Assembly: GCF_009757775.1 (NCBI RefSeq) | Contig: NZ_RHLK01000012.1 | Coordinates: 62,001 to 126,000 of the forward strand | Reading direction: 5' to 3' | DNA: 64,000 nucleotides | Source of the DNA: Paenibacillus lutrae | Lineage (GTDB): Bacteria; Bacillota; Bacilli; Paenibacillales; NBRC-103111 | Part shown: positions 1-9,505 of the stretch, piece by piece | Layout: each line of letters opens with the position of its first letter | Position numbering within the stretch: the stretch's first letter is position 1 | Notes under the pieces: generated by a model | What the model was told of the DNA's origin: nothing | Seen by the model: only the letters and a program-made list of their open reading frames with translations | Databases searched by the model: none | Position numbers and translations under genes: made by a program

Positions 1-1
1 A

Positions 2-1783
2 GCACTTGCAGAGGGCCGGGGGAAAGCGCAAGCGGATTCGCTCAAGAAATCCAAGCAGGAAATTACGGCGAACAAGTTGACGGGCAGCGGAATCAAAGCG
101 GTACCTTCCACCGAGCTCCGCAAAGGAGACATCGTGAAGGTCTCCCAGGGGGAAATGATTCCGGGCGACGGGGAAGTCATTGAAGGGTTAGCTTCCGTTG
201 ACGAATCCGCTATTACAGGGGAATCGGCACCCGTTATCAAAGAAACGGGCGGCGACTTCAACTCGGTTACAGGCGGCACACGAGTCGTGAGCGATTCGAT
301 TAAGGTCCGCATTACGAGTGACCCGGGCGAATCGTTCATCGACCGGATGATCTCTCTCGTCGAAGGTGCGTCCCGACAAAAAACGCCTAACGAAATCGCC
401 CTGAACATTCTGTTAACGACACTGACGCTTATTTTCCTGATCGTCGTTGTTACGCTGGGGCCGATCGCAGATTACGTCGGAGTGGAGCTTGATGTAGCCG
501 TTATGATCGCTTTGCTGGTGTGTCTGATTCCGACTACCATCGGCGGTCTGCTGTCTGCCATCGGTATTGCGGGCATGGACCGGGTGACACAGTTTAACGT
601 GCTTGCGATGTCCGGTAAAGCGGTGGAAGCTGCCGGGGACATTAACACGATCATCCTGGATAAAACAGGTACGATTACGTTCGGTAACCGGATGGCAAGC
701 GAGTTCGTTCCTGTAGGAGCTGCTTCTCTGTCGGAACTGGCGGCCTGGGCTGCAATAAGCTCCGTGAAAGATGAGACGCCGGAAGGCCGTTCTGTACTTG
801 AACTTATGAAGAAAGATCATCTTCCTTATGACGCCGCTTTGGCGGCAGGAGGAGAATTCATCGAGTTCAAGGCCGAGACCCGGATGAGCGGAATCGATCT
901 CACGGATGGCCGCAGAGTCCGCAAAGGCGCTGTAGACGCCGTGATCCAGTGGGCGCAGGAGCAGGGCGGCACTGTTCCTGCGGATTTGAAGGCAAGCGGC
1001 GACGCTATCGCCTCCGAAGGCGGGACACCGCTTGCAGTTGCGATGGACGGACACATATACGGACTTATTTATTTGAAGGATACGGTGAAGCCGGGAATGA
1101 AGGAACGGTTTGATACTCTGCGCAAAATGGGGATCAAAACCATTATGTGTACCGGCGACAATCCGCTGACGGCGGCAACGATTGCCCGGGAAGCCGGTGT
1201 GGATGATTTTATCGCGGAGAGCAAGCCGGAAGACAAGATTGCGGTCATCCGCAAAGAGCAGGCAGCCGGTAAGCTTGTCGCGATGACAGGCGACGGCACG
1301 AATGACGCTCCTGCACTGGCGCAGGCCGATGTAGGCCTGGCTATGAACAGCGGAACCATCGCTGCGAAGGAAGCCGCCAACATGGTTGATCTCGACTCCG
1401 ATCCTTCGAAGATCATTGAAGTGGTCGGCATCGGGAAGCAGCTGCTGATGACACGCGGTGCACTTACGACGTTCTCGATTGCCAATGACATCGCCAAATA
1501 CTTTGCCATTATCCCGGCTATGTTCATGGTCGCGATCCCGGAGATGGATGCGCTGAACATCATGGCGCTTGGCTCACCCCTGTCGGCGATCTTGTCGGCT
1601 CTTATCTTTAACGCGATCATCATCCCGCTTCTGATCCCGCTGGCTATGAAGGGCGTAGCGTACCGCCCGATGAGCTCGCAGAAGCTTCTGAGCCGGAATT
1701 TGTTCATCTACGGTCTGGGAGGGGTTGCAGCTCCTTTTATCGGCATTAAAGTGATTGATCTGTTCGTGCATCTATTTATTTAA
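2..1783 (+). CDS. kdpB: Potassium-transporting P-type ATPase subunit B (5' truncated)
   Basis: KdpB is the ATP-hydrolysing catalytic subunit of the high-affinity K+ pump KdpFABC in the cytoplasmic membrane. The reading frame is open from base 2, so the gene starts before the window; the first in-window codons already read as KdpB. Seen in the sequence: the actuator motif TGES (about base 225), the phosphorylation motif DKTGTIT (about base 660), the hinge [17 protein letters not shown] (about base 1285), and hydrophobic membrane segments after the actuator and at the C-terminus. About 594 residues are present of the usual 670-690, so the missing part is the N-terminal membrane region. kdpC follows after 116 bp. 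kdpA is expected upstream, outside the window. Confidence 0.97.
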   Translation, partial: ALAEGRGKAQADSLKKSKQEITANKLTGSGIKAVPSTELRKGDIVKVSQGEMIPGDGEVIEGLASVDESAITGESAPVIKETGGDFNSVTGGTRVVSDSIKVRITSDPGESFIDRMISLVEGASRQKTPNEIALNILLTTLTLIFLIVVVTLGPIADYVGVELDVAVMIALLVCLIPTTIGGLLSAIGIAGMDRVTQFNVLAMSGKAVEAAGDINTIILDKTGTITFGNRMASEFVPVGAASLSELAAWAAISSVKDETPEGRSVLELMKKDHLPYDAALAAGGEFIEFKAETRMSGIDLTDGRRVRKGAVDAVIQWAQEQGGTVPADLKASGDAIASEGGTPLAVAMDGHIYGLIYLKDTVKPGMKERFDTLRKMGIKTIMCTGDNPLTAATIAREAGVDDFIAESKPEDKIAVIRKEQAAGKLVAMTGDGTNDAPALAQADVGLAMNSGTIAAKEAANMVDLDSDPSKIIEVVGIGKQLLMTRGALTTFSIANDIAKYFAIIPAMFMVAIPEMDALNIMALGSPLSAILSALIFNAIIIPLLIPLAMKGVAYRPMSSQKLLSRNLFIYGLGGVAAPFIGIKVIDLFVHLFI

Positions 1784-1899
1784 CCGCAGCGGCTATAGGA
1801 CTATATATAGTAGAAACACATTCAAAGCAAGTCAGGACACAGCCGGCCGTTCAGGAAGTAAAGCAGCTGCCGGCTCCATGTAGAGAGGGATGAAAAGGT

Positions 1900-2514
1900 A
1901 TGAATACAGGCGCGTTGAAGGATAAAGAAGAGGAAGAGTGGACGGGATCGGCCTTGTCGGTTTCGATCCGGCTCTCCGTCTTATTCATCGTCTTGTGCGG
2001 GATCATTTATCCGCTGGTCAGTACGGGCGCAGCTCAAGTTATTTTTCCGAAGCAGGCAGACGGCAGCGTCATTAAGAATGAGCAGGGCCAAATTATCGGT
2101 TCCGAGAATATCGGCCAGCAATTTACCGGCCCCGGCTTGTTCCACGGACGTGTTTCTTCTATAGAATACAAGGCGGAGGCTTCCGGCTCGAACAACTATG
2201 CACCGTCGAATCCGGATATGCATAAGCGTACGCAGGATTCCGTGGAAGCCTGGAAGAAAGAAAATCCGGAGGTTCCCGTAAATAAGCTTCCGCTGAGCCT
2301 TATTACTAACTCCGCTTCGGGTCTGGACCCGCATATTTCACCGGAGTCGGCCGAAGTTCAAATTCCGCGGATCAGTAAAGAAACAGGATTGACGGCATCG
2401 CAATTACAGGAATTGGTTCAGAAACATACGGAGGGCCGTGACCTGGGCCTATTCGGTGAGCCGCGTGTAAATGTGCTGGGGCTGAATATTGATCTTCAGA
2501 AGCTGTCGAAATAA
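1900..2514 (+). CDS. kdpC: Potassium-transporting ATPase subunit C
   Basis: KdpC is the small single-span subunit that stabilises the KdpFABC pump and promotes ATP binding by KdpB. The 204-residue protein has one N-terminal membrane segment (about residues 20-45) and a periplasm-type outer domain. Family signatures seen are [27 protein letters not shown] and [14 protein letters not shown]. The start ATG follows the purine-rich sequence GAGAGGGATGAAAAGGT. It sits between kdpB and the KdpD-like gene (35 bp gap), so the three probably form one transcript. Slightly longer at the N-terminus than many KdpC, with an acidic stretch before the membrane span. Confidence 0.96.
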   Translation: MNTGALKDKEEEEWTGSALSVSIRLSVLFIVLCGIIYPLVSTGAAQVIFPKQADGSVIKNEQGQIIGSENIGQQFTGPGLFHGRVSSIEYKAEASGSNNYAPSNPDMHKRTQDSVEAWKKENPEVPVNKLPLSLITNSASGLDPHISPESAEVQIPRISKETGLTASQLQELVQKHTEGRDLGLFGEPRVNVLGLNIDLQKLSK

Positions 2515-2549
2515 GATTCGCTTGTTGAAAACACGGAAGGAGCTTCTCC

Positions 2550-4886
2550 ATGGAAAGTTTCCGTAGAAAAACGCCCGATGAGATTCTGCTGTCGATTTCC
2601 GATATTCACCGGGGAAGACTGAAAGTCTATATCGGTGCCGTCAGCGGGTCCGGCAAAACGTATCACATGCTGCGGGAAGGCCAGTCCCTGAAGCAGCAGG
2701 GAATTGATGTGGTGATTTGCGCCGTGTCGATGGAGGGGCGCCCGGATACAGCTGAGCAGGCATCCGGACTCGAAGAAATTCCGAGTATCGGCTGGGAGCA
2801 GGACGGTGTCCGGCAGCAGGATCTTCCGCTGCAGGAGCTGGTGGACCGCAACGCCGAAGTGGTTCTTTTCGACGGACTGGCGCACCGCAACCGGCCCGGC
2901 GCTCTGAACGAGACCCGGCTGGACGATATTCATTTTCTGCTCAGCAAAGGAATCAGCGTCATTACGACTATTAATGTCTATGAGCTGGAGGGTGTCCGTG
3001 AACCTGCGCAGAGGCTTGCCGGCATCACGGTCGAGAATACCGTGCCCTCCGATACGCTGGAGCTTGCCGATGAGGTGCGGCTCATTGACGCTTCGCCGGA
3101 AACGATCCTGAAACGGCTCGAAGAAGGAAGTATGCACGGCTGCAGGGAACCGGAGCGCCAAGTTCTGGAGCGCGGCAACATCGGCGTGCTGAGGGAACTG
3201 GCGCTGAGGCTCGTAGCCGAAGGAGTGAACGATTCGCTCGAGAAGCACCGGGGGGAAATGGGGCTTGTAGGTCCCTCCGGTGCGGATGAGCGGATTCTAG
3301 TCTCCACCCAGTATCACTGGAATGGTTCTATTTATGTCCGCAGAGGCCAGCAAATTGCAGATCGCCTGAATGGCGATCTCCTTGTTGTTTCTTTTAAGAA
3401 TCCGGATAAGGATCTGTCCAAAGAGGCGGCGGCATTCCGGCGGTCTATCACCAAACTTGTCGAGAAGGTGGGAGGACGCTTCGAGGAGCTCCCTTTCCCG
3501 AGCCGGCGCCGCCTGGCGGTTGCATTGCTGCGTTACGGTCTGGAGCAGAAGGTGACCCGGATCGTTGCGGGCCATTCGAAGCACAGCCGCTGGCAGGAGT
3601 TCTGGCAGGGCTCCGTTCTGAACGACCTCGTAAGCCGGATGCAGGGGATTGATCTGTTCGTCGTTGCAGACCGTGCGGAGCTGGACGGGGAACGTATTCT
3701 GCCGGCCAGGCATAAGACCCCGGTCCGGAAGAACAGTGAACGGTACCGCAGGCCGAGCGGGCCAGAGATGCAGCGTCAGATTGAACGCGTGAGGCGGGGG
3801 AAGTTCAAGGTGTACATCGGAGCCGCCCCGGGAGTGGGCAAGACGTACATGATGCTGCGCGAAGGCAATGATCTCCTCAAGCGGAAGATTGATGTCGTCA
3901 TCGGTCTGCTGGAGCTGCACGGACGCAAGGAAACGGCAGCCCAGGTCGGGGAGCTGGAAATCATTCCGCGCAGCATTATCGATTACAGAGGCACCGCACT
4001 TCAGGAGATGGACACGCAGGCGATCATCCGGCGCCTGCCGGAGGTGGTCCTGGTCGATGAGCTGGCCCACACGAACATGCCCGGCAGCAAGCACAAGAAG
4101 CGGTACTCCGACGTGCTGGATCTGCTGAACGCGGGCATCTCGGTCATTTCGACCGTCAATGTCCAGCATCTGGAGAGTCTGAATGATGCGGTAGAGCAGC
4201 TGACGGGCGTGCGTGTCCGGGAAACCGTACCGGACAGCATCCTGCGCCTCGCGGACGAGGTCGAGCTGATCGACGTGACGCCGCAGACGCTCCAGCAGCG
4301 GATGAGAGACGGCAAGATTTACGGAATGGACAAAGTGGACCAGGCGCTGGGCAACTTTTTCAAAACCGTAAATCTGATCGCCCTCCGCGAGCTTGCGCTG
4401 CGCGAAATCGCCGACGACGTCGACGAGCGCCTGGAGGCGTGGGAGCGGGTGGATTCGCTGCGTGGTCCGTGGCGCCGCCAGGAATCGATCTTCGTCTGCG
4501 TGAAGCTGAACAAGCATGCGGAGCGGATTATCCGGCGCGGCTTCCGCATCGCTTACCGGCTGAAGGCGCAGTGGCATGTCGCGTACATCAGCGCCGAGCA
4601 AGCCTCAGATACGGATGCGCAGGCGCGGATCGATGCGCTGCGCACACTGACGGAGCGGCTTGGCGGCCGCTTCGAAGTGCTGGATGCCGCCGGGAAACGG
4701 CAGGCGGCAGGAGGACTGCTGGCCCGCGCCCTGGAGGTCCGGGCGACGCAGCTCATCATCGGCCAGGCGCATGAATCGCTGTGGGAGCGGCTCTGCCATG
4801 GCTCTATCGTGAAGCGGATTCTGCGCGGGGCGAGGAGCATGGACGTGCTCATCGTGGCGGAGTATGAGCCGGGGAAGAAGAAGTAA
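2550..4886 (+). CDS. Tandem KdpD N-terminal (KdpD-N + USP) x2 protein without histidine kinase
   Basis: This 778-residue protein consists of two head-to-tail copies of the cytoplasmic sensor region of KdpD: a P-loop KdpD domain followed by a USP-like domain. Copy 1 spans about residues 22-375 and copy 2 about 416-774. No transmembrane segments, GAF or histidine-kinase domains follow. Copy 2 keeps the canonical features, a GAAPGVGKTY P-loop (424-433) and VDELAHTN (502-509). Copy 1 keeps the P-loop (GAVSGSGKTY, about 29-38) but reads FDGLAHRN, so the Walker B glutamate is glycine at residue 109, and downstream basic residues are lost. The gene follows kdpC by 35 bp and has an AGGAG ribosome site. 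Short kinase-less KdpD proteins beside kdpABC are known in bacilli; the duplication is what is odd. A role in K+ or nucleotide sensing of the pump is inferred. Confidence 0.88.
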   Translation: MESFRRKTPDEILLSISDIHRGRLKVYIGAVSGSGKTYHMLREGQSLKQQGIDVVICAVSMEGRPDTAEQASGLEEIPSIGWEQDGVRQQDLPLQELVDRNAEVVLFDGLAHRNRPGALNETRLDDIHFLLSKGISVITTINVYELEGVREPAQRLAGITVENTVPSDTLELADEVRLIDASPETILKRLEEGSMHGCREPERQVLERGNIGVLRELALRLVAEGVNDSLEKHRGEMGLVGPSGADERILVSTQYHWNGSIYVRRGQQIADRLNGDLLVVSFKNPDKDLSKEAAAFRRSITKLVEKVGGRFEELPFPSRRRLAVALLRYGLEQKVTRIVAGHSKHSRWQEFWQGSVLNDLVSRMQGIDLFVVADRAELDGERILPARHKTPVRKNSERYRRPSGPEMQRQIERVRRGKFKVYIGAAPGVGKTYMMLREGNDLLKRKIDVVIGLLELHGRKETAAQVGELEIIPRSIIDYRGTALQEMDTQAIIRRLPEVVLVDELAHTNMPGSKHKKRYSDVLDLLNAGISVISTVNVQHLESLNDAVEQLTGVRVRETVPDSILRLADEVELIDVTPQTLQQRMRDGKIYGMDKVDQALGNFFKTVNLIALRELALREIADDVDERLEAWERVDSLRGPWRRQESIFVCVKLNKHAERIIRRGFRIAYRLKAQWHVAYISAEQASDTDAQARIDALRTLTERLGGRFEVLDAAGKRQAAGGLLARALEVRATQLIIGQAHESLWERLCHGSIVKRILRGARSMDVLIVAEYEPGKKK

Positions 4887-5024
4887 CGCGGCGCAGCAAG
4901 AGGGCCATTGCATCCGGATAAGCATGGCGGGCGAGGCCGGAGAATCATTTCGTACGTTTATCGTGCGGAATGAGGAATGCGGATGCGGATACGGGTACGG
5001 GCCCTCACACGTTATCGCCGAATA

Positions 5025-5057
5025 AGTCTGATCTCGCGCTGCGAGGCAGGCTTTTTT
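5025..5057 (+). terminator. Rho-independent terminator after kdp operon
   Basis: A hairpin with core arms CTCGC (5033-5037) and GCGAG (5041-5045), extended by AGTCTG/CAGGCT with wobble pairs, is followed by a run of six T. It lies 140 bp after the KdpD-like gene. The rest of the 4887-5280 gap holds a candidate promoter at 5177 and nothing else that I can identify. Confidence 0.6.
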
Positions 5058-5176
5058 GTGCTGATTTTGTGCTGATATATAGGGGATAAGAAAGCAGTGG
5101 ATTTTCGATTTCGTCCTTAATAAGCTTTCTTTAAAAAGCTATAAACTGGAAATGATGAGAATTTGTGATTTTTTGG

Positions 5177-5204
5177 TTGACAAATATGATAATTCCGATA
5201 AAAT
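5177..5204 (+). promoter_or_regulatory. Sigma-A-type promoter for the ABC importer operon
   Basis: A perfect -35 TTGACA (5177-5182) is followed after 16 bp by TAAAAT (5199-5204), about 75 bp upstream of the ABC ATPase start. No operator could be identified with confidence. Confidence 0.65.
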
Positions 5205-5280
5205 AAGTTGGTATATAGAAAAGAACGGAACAATGAAATGAATGTTTACATTCGTCCGTGTCTGAAGGAGAGATCAAGCG

Positions 5281-6120
5281 ATGATACAAATCAAGCATGT
5301 TCACAAAACCTTCAAGCAGCGCAAAGGCGGTACCTTTACTGCCATTGATGATGTATCCCTGACCATCCATAAAGGAGAATTCGTTTCCCTGCTAGGCCCT
5401 TCCGGTTGCGGCAAGTCGACGGTTCTGAACATGGTAGCGGGATTAGAAGGCTATGACGAAGGCATCATTGAGGTTAACGGGTCAAAAGTGACCGGACCGG
5501 GTTCGGACCGGGTGGTTGTATTTCAGGAGCATGCCTTGTTTCCTTGGCTCACTGTCCTTGATAATGTAGCTTTTGGCCTCAAACAGAAAGGCGTATCCAA
5601 GAAAGAGCGCTATGAGAAGGCAATGGAGCAGATCAAGACGGTACACCTGAGCAAGTTCGCTGACCGGTACCCGCACGAATTATCCGGCGGTATGAAGCAG
5701 CGCGCCGCTATTGCACGGGCGCTGGCGATGGACCCCGAGATTCTGCTGATGGACGAGCCTTTTGCGGCGCTCGACGAGCAGACAAGGCTTATTTTACACA
5801 AAGAATTAGAAGAAATTTGGATGAGAACGGGTAAGACTATTCTGTTTATTACCCATAATATACGGGAAGCCGTTATCCTCTCCGACCGGGTTGTGGTGAT
5901 GTCCACGCGTCCCGGCACAATCAAGAAGGAATTCGCAGTAAAGGCTGCCAGACCTCGCGACCATGCAGATTCGGTTATTCATCATGTGGAGAACGCGATT
6001 ATGGACGTGCTTGCGGAAGAACTCGAGAAAGTGGTAAAGGAGGAAATGGGCGATGAGTACAGCCTTAAGAAGAACGATTTTTCTCGTAATTCTTCTGATA
6101 GCGTGGGAGGCGGGATATAG
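5281..6120 (+). CDS. ABC transporter ATP-binding protein, SsuB/TauB/NrtD family
   Basis: Cytoplasmic ATPase of a nitrate/sulfonate/taurine-type importer. Seen: Walker A GPSGCGKST (about residues 39-47), Q-loop in VFQEHALFPW, signature LSGGMKQR, Walker B ILLMDEPFAALDEQT and the switch histidine in ITHNIREAV. The start follows a GAAGGAGAGATC ribosome site. The frame runs 68 bp into the next gene, giving a tail after EEMGDE that ends in SDSVGGGI; family members of about 250-260 residues would end near the overlap. The true substrate cannot be read from the ATPase; sulfonates, taurine, nitrate or a thiamine precursor are all possible. Confidence 0.93.
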   Translation: MIQIKHVHKTFKQRKGGTFTAIDDVSLTIHKGEFVSLLGPSGCGKSTVLNMVAGLEGYDEGIIEVNGSKVTGPGSDRVVVFQEHALFPWLTVLDNVAFGLKQKGVSKKERYEKAMEQIKTVHLSKFADRYPHELSGGMKQRAAIARALAMDPEILLMDEPFAALDEQTRLILHKELEEIWMRTGKTILFITHNIREAVILSDRVVVMSTRPGTIKKEFAVKAARPRDHADSVIHHVENAIMDVLAEELEKVVKEEMGDEYSLKKNDFSRNSSDSVGGGI

Positions 6121-6817
6121 AATCTTCGACTGGGGATGGAAGTTCCCTTCTGTCCTGCAGACTCTCGACGCTTTCCGGATCGGTTTTACGGAAGGGCAGC
6201 TGCTGGAAGCGACGTTCAGCAGCTTGAAGAGATTATTGATCGGCTTTTCCATTTCGCTTGTGGTAGGTACGCTGTTGGGCTTCTTGTTCGCACGCTACCG
6301 GATTCTGGATGATACGATCGGGTTTCTGGTCGTTGCTCTGCAAACCGTTCCGAGTATCGCTTGGCTGCCGTTTGCGATCATCTGGTTCGGATTGACGGAC
6401 ACGTCGGTTATTTTCATTACGGCGCTGGGCGCCACATGGACGATGGCGATGTCCAGCCGTACCGGCATTCTGAACATCCCGCGCATTTACTTGAAGGCCG
6501 CTCAGACGATGGGTGTCGGCAACGGCCTGCGGATGTTCTGGCAGATCATGGTTCCTGCGGCATTCCCGCATCTTATCAACGGTGTGCGTGTCGCCTGGGC
6601 GTTCGCATGGCGTGCGCTCGTTGCCGGAGAATTGATTGCCAGAGGCGTCGGCCTGGGGCAGATGCTTCAGGATGGACGGAACCTCGGCGACACGGCTATG
6701 ATGCTCTGTATCGTAATTATCATTGCCGTACTTGGAACGATCTCGGACCATTTCTTCTTCAAACGTCTGGAAGATACGATCTTAGTCAGATACGGCCTTG
6801 CACCCGGCAGTAAATAA
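6053..6817 (+). CDS. ABC transporter permease, SsuC/TauC family
   Basis: Inner-membrane permease of the importer with an N-terminal span and a BPD_transp_1 domain of about five further spans (residues about 60-250). The EAA-type cytoplasmic loop is visible around residues 160-185 (AAQTMGVGNGLRMFWQIMVPAAFPHLINGVR), where it docks onto the ATPase. The start ATG at 6053 has an AAGGAGG site about 9 nt upstream, so initiation here is well supported although it lies inside the ATPase frame. The substrate-binding lipoprotein follows after 36 bp. Confidence 0.93.
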   Translation: MSTALRRTIFLVILLIAWEAGYRIFDWGWKFPSVLQTLDAFRIGFTEGQLLEATFSSLKRLLIGFSISLVVGTLLGFLFARYRILDDTIGFLVVALQTVPSIAWLPFAIIWFGLTDTSVIFITALGATWTMAMSSRTGILNIPRIYLKAAQTMGVGNGLRMFWQIMVPAAFPHLINGVRVAWAFAWRALVAGELIARGVGLGQMLQDGRNLGDTAMMLCIVIIIAVLGTISDHFFFKRLEDTILVRYGLAPGSK

Positions 6818-6853
6818 ATAGATGGATAAGGAATAGGAAAAGGGGAAATAGAG

Positions 6854-7906
6854 ATGAAGAAAATCGCATGGTTATTAACGCTTATCCTTCTGGTGGCAGC
6901 GGTATTGACGGCTTGCGGCGATGGGGATTCCAAAAAATCCGGTGACGCAGGCACTGCCGGCAAAAAGCTTGAAACGGTTCGCGTCGGTATTTTCAAAAAC
7001 GTGACGCATGCCGCCGGATATGTGGCGCTGGAAAACAAATATTTCGAGAAATATTGGGGAGAAGGCGTCAAAGTGGAAGTCACTCCGTTTGATAACGGAT
7101 CGGATTTCTCTACGGCGCTGGCAACGGATCAGATTGATTTGGGTTTTGTAGGTCCCGGGCCGTCTACGAACCAGTATTTGAAAAGCAAGAACTTCAAAGT
7201 CATTTCCGGTTCCAACAACGGCGGAGCTGTTCTCGTAGTGGGCAAGGATTCCGGCATTGCCAGTCCGAAGGACCTGGTAGGCAAGACTGTCGCAATCCCG
7301 ACACGCGGAAGCACTAATGAAATTTCCCTTCGTCTGCTGCTGCAGCAGGAAGGTTTGAAAGTCACGACGGATACGTCCGGCGTACAGATTATTGCCCGTG
7401 CACCATCGGATACTCTGATTGCTATGCGCCAGAAGGAAATCGATGCTACGCTTATCCCCGAGCCGTGGGGAACTCAGATGGAGAAGGAAGGAACAGGCAA
7501 GATCCTGGTCGACTGGGACAAAATTCCGCCTAACAACGGCAATTACCCGCTTACCATTCTTGTTGCGAGCGATAGCTTCCTGAAGGATCACCGTGATATG
7601 GCGAAAGGTGCCATCCAGGCGAACATCGATGCCATTGAGTTCATCAAAGCTAATCCGGATAAATCGTATGATTTGATTAATAACCAGCTTAAACAGTTGA
7701 GCGGCAAAGGTCTGGATAACGAGCTGATTAAAGCGGCATTGTCCCGTCTGAATCTGACGCCGGATGTAAGTAAAGAAGCGATTGAAGAGATGGCTAAAGT
7801 CTCTATAGACGCCGGTTTCATTAAGAACGTGAAGAAGGAAGAGCTTGATCTGAGCAAATTCCTGGATCTGTCTCTGTTAGATGAAGTTAAAAAAGAGAAA
7901 AAGTAA
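6854..7906 (+). CDS. ABC transporter substrate-binding lipoprotein, SsuA/TauA/NrtA-like
   Basis: Extracytoplasmic solute receptor of the importer, anchored as a lipoprotein. The N-terminus has a basic start, a hydrophobic core and a lipobox ending LTAC, with the lipidated Cys at about residue 21. The rest is an NMT1/OpuAC-like periplasmic-binding fold with the family pattern VRVGIFKNVTHAAGYVALENKYF, then DQIDLGFVGPGPS, and an interdomain stretch KDLVGKTVAIPTRGSTNEI. 350 residues is usual for the family. It is the last gene of the operon and is followed by a strong hairpin terminator. Substrate not determinable by eye. Confidence 0.93.
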   Translation: MKKIAWLLTLILLVAAVLTACGDGDSKKSGDAGTAGKKLETVRVGIFKNVTHAAGYVALENKYFEKYWGEGVKVEVTPFDNGSDFSTALATDQIDLGFVGPGPSTNQYLKSKNFKVISGSNNGGAVLVVGKDSGIASPKDLVGKTVAIPTRGSTNEISLRLLLQQEGLKVTTDTSGVQIIARAPSDTLIAMRQKEIDATLIPEPWGTQMEKEGTGKILVDWDKIPPNNGNYPLTILVASDSFLKDHRDMAKGAIQANIDAIEFIKANPDKSYDLINNQLKQLSGKGLDNELIKAALSRLNLTPDVSKEAIEEMAKVSIDAGFIKNVKKEELDLSKFLDLSLLDEVKKEKK

Positions 7907-7945
7907 ACAGCAATCGGATAGGAGAAAATAGAAGAAACTTAAAAG

Positions 7946-7977
7946 AGGCCTGCCAATATAAATTGGCAGGCCTTTTC
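7946..7977 (+). terminator. Terminator of the ABC importer operon
   Basis: Perfect 12-bp inverted repeat AGGCCTGCCAAT / ATTGGCAGGCCT (7946-7957 and 7962-7973) with a 4-nt loop and a T run. An A run precedes it, so it may also act on minus-strand transcripts. Confidence 0.9.
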
Positions 7978-8068
7978 GGTTTAAAATCGGACGGATCTGA
8001 CTGATGGCCCGGCATGAAGAGGATGTAATGGCACGGCTTCACGGCCTCGGCCGCCGGCGGACCGGCCG

Positions 8069-9475
8069 CTAATCCAGCTCGCGTCCGAGCACGGCCTCAG
8101 CCGCCTTGCGGCCTGACAGCACCGCGCCTTCCATCGTCGCGTACATCGGCTGACGCGTGTAATCGCCAGCCAGCGACAATCCCGGCACAGGCGTGCGCTG
8201 TTCGGGGCGCAGCCGCTCGCTGCCGGGCTGGACGGCGTAGAAGTGATCCGGCCGGCGGATCACACGGTAGTCCGTCGCGGCAGCCCGCAGGCCCAGCCCC
8301 AGCTTGTCCGCATCCTCGCACACCCGCTCGAATATGAGTTCATCCGGCATCTCGATGAACTCTTCCGGGGGTGTGAGGATCATGGACACGCGGCCGGGAA
8401 CCCCGCGGAACGTCGTGCGCGACTGCTCGCTGAAGCTGCCGATGCAGGTGCCCGGACCGAAGGTTGCCCGGTCCTGCGGCAGCAGCGGCTCGCTTAGCTC
8501 GAGCTGGATCGTCACGTCGGGCATGGTCGGCAGCGCCTGGAGAGGCCGGAGCCACTGCTCCCCGTCGAACGCCGGCTGGAGCAGGTGTTTGGCCGCAGAC
8601 ACTTCGGTCGCAAGAACAACGTGGTCCGCATCCAGGGTGGAGCCGTCCGCCAGTGATACGCCGGTGACGCGGCCTTCCTTCACGCTCAGCGCGCTCACAG
8701 GGCTGTTCAGGCTGACGCGGCTGCCGAGGGATTCCAGCTTCGCTACGATCGGAGCGATCATGACGTCCGTCATACCGCCGTTGAACGCTCCGAGCTGAAG
8801 CTTGTAGAATCTCGGCAGCCCCGGCGCGAACAGCCCGAAGAACACGAGCGCGGAATAGCGATCGGGCGGCAGGAAAAGAACGCCGGAAGTAAGCGGCGTC
8901 AGGATGTTGTCCAGCGCGCCCTCCTTGACGCCGTGCTTGCGGGCGAATTCGGCCACGCTGTATGTATCCAGCTCCATCGGATCCTCGGCAAGCAGGCGGA
9001 GCCCTTCGGCTACAAAGGGCATCAGGGATGCTTTGTCCACTGCGGACAGGATATCGCTGTTGCCGAAGGCGCCGCTTACGGTTTTAATAGGCGATTTGAG
9101 CGGCGCAATTCCGTACTCACCGGTCGTTTCTCCGTCCGGAAGCCGGATTTCGAACGTTTTTTCCCAAGTGAGCATTGTATTCAGTTTAATCCCGGCACGC
9201 CGGAGCAGATCGGGAAGAGCTTGATAGAAGCCGATATATTTGTGAAAGCCCGACTCGACCTCCATGCCGGTATCGGACCAGTTGGAAGTGCGCCCGCCGG
9301 GGTATGGAGCGGCCTCCAGAATGTGTACGCGTTGTCCGCGTTCCGCGAGTTCAAGGCCGCAGCTCAAACCTGCAAGCCCCGATCCGATAATCAGTGTATC
9401 CCATTTTTGCGTATTCACTGTTTCGCCACCGCCTTTTTCTATGCGCGTCAGCGGGTCAAGAACAAGCCGCTGCAT
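8069..9475 (-). CDS. FAD-dependent oxidoreductase, phytoene desaturase / amine oxidase family
   Basis: Flavin amine oxidase fold: an N-terminal dinucleotide-binding motif IGSGLAGLSCGLELAERG followed by ILEAAPYPGGRTSNW, and a C-terminal FAD contact GLSLAGDYTRQPMYATMEGAVLSGRKAAE. This pattern is typical of carotenoid and squalene desaturase-like enzymes (CrtI/HpnE relatives); the substrate is unknown and no other carotenoid gene is nearby. Start choice is uncertain. ATG at 9475 has GGGAG only 3 nt upstream, while GTG at 9419 has GGTGG at 7 nt and would put the Rossmann motif about 12 residues from the N-terminus, which is more usual. A weak TTG lies at 9493. The DUF2935 gene ends about 30 bp upstream on the same strand, so the two are probably co-transcribed. 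Confidence 0.85.
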   Translation of the reverse strand: MQRLVLDPLTRIEKGGGETVNTQKWDTLIIGSGLAGLSCGLELAERGQRVHILEAAPYPGGRTSNWSDTGMEVESGFHKYIGFYQALPDLLRRAGIKLNTMLTWEKTFEIRLPDGETTGEYGIAPLKSPIKTVSGAFGNSDILSAVDKASLMPFVAEGLRLLAEDPMELDTYSVAEFARKHGVKEGALDNILTPLTSGVLFLPPDRYSALVFFGLFAPGLPRFYKLQLGAFNGGMTDVMIAPIVAKLESLGSRVSLNSPVSALSVKEGRVTGVSLADGSTLDADHVVLATEVSAAKHLLQPAFDGEQWLRPLQALPTMPDVTIQLELSEPLLPQDRATFGPGTCIGSFSEQSRTTFRGVPGRVSMILTPPEEFIEMPDELIFERVCEDADKLGLGLRAAATDYRVIRRPDHFYAVQPGSERLRPEQRTPVPGLSLAGDYTRQPMYATMEGAVLSGRKAAEAVLGRELD

Positions 9476-9505
9476 CTTCTCCCTTTTACCCAAGGGGAAT
9501 GCAGA

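Noticed and set aside
2550-3740. First KdpD copy as a pseudogene fused by accident
   Set aside because: The frame is intact over 390 codons, the P-loop is kept and a ribosome site precedes it, so it is treated as a functional though diverged domain.
3297-4601. 434-codon antisense ORF opposite the tandem KdpD gene
   Set aside because: Shadow of a GC-biased gene. The sense strand has clear KdpD motifs.
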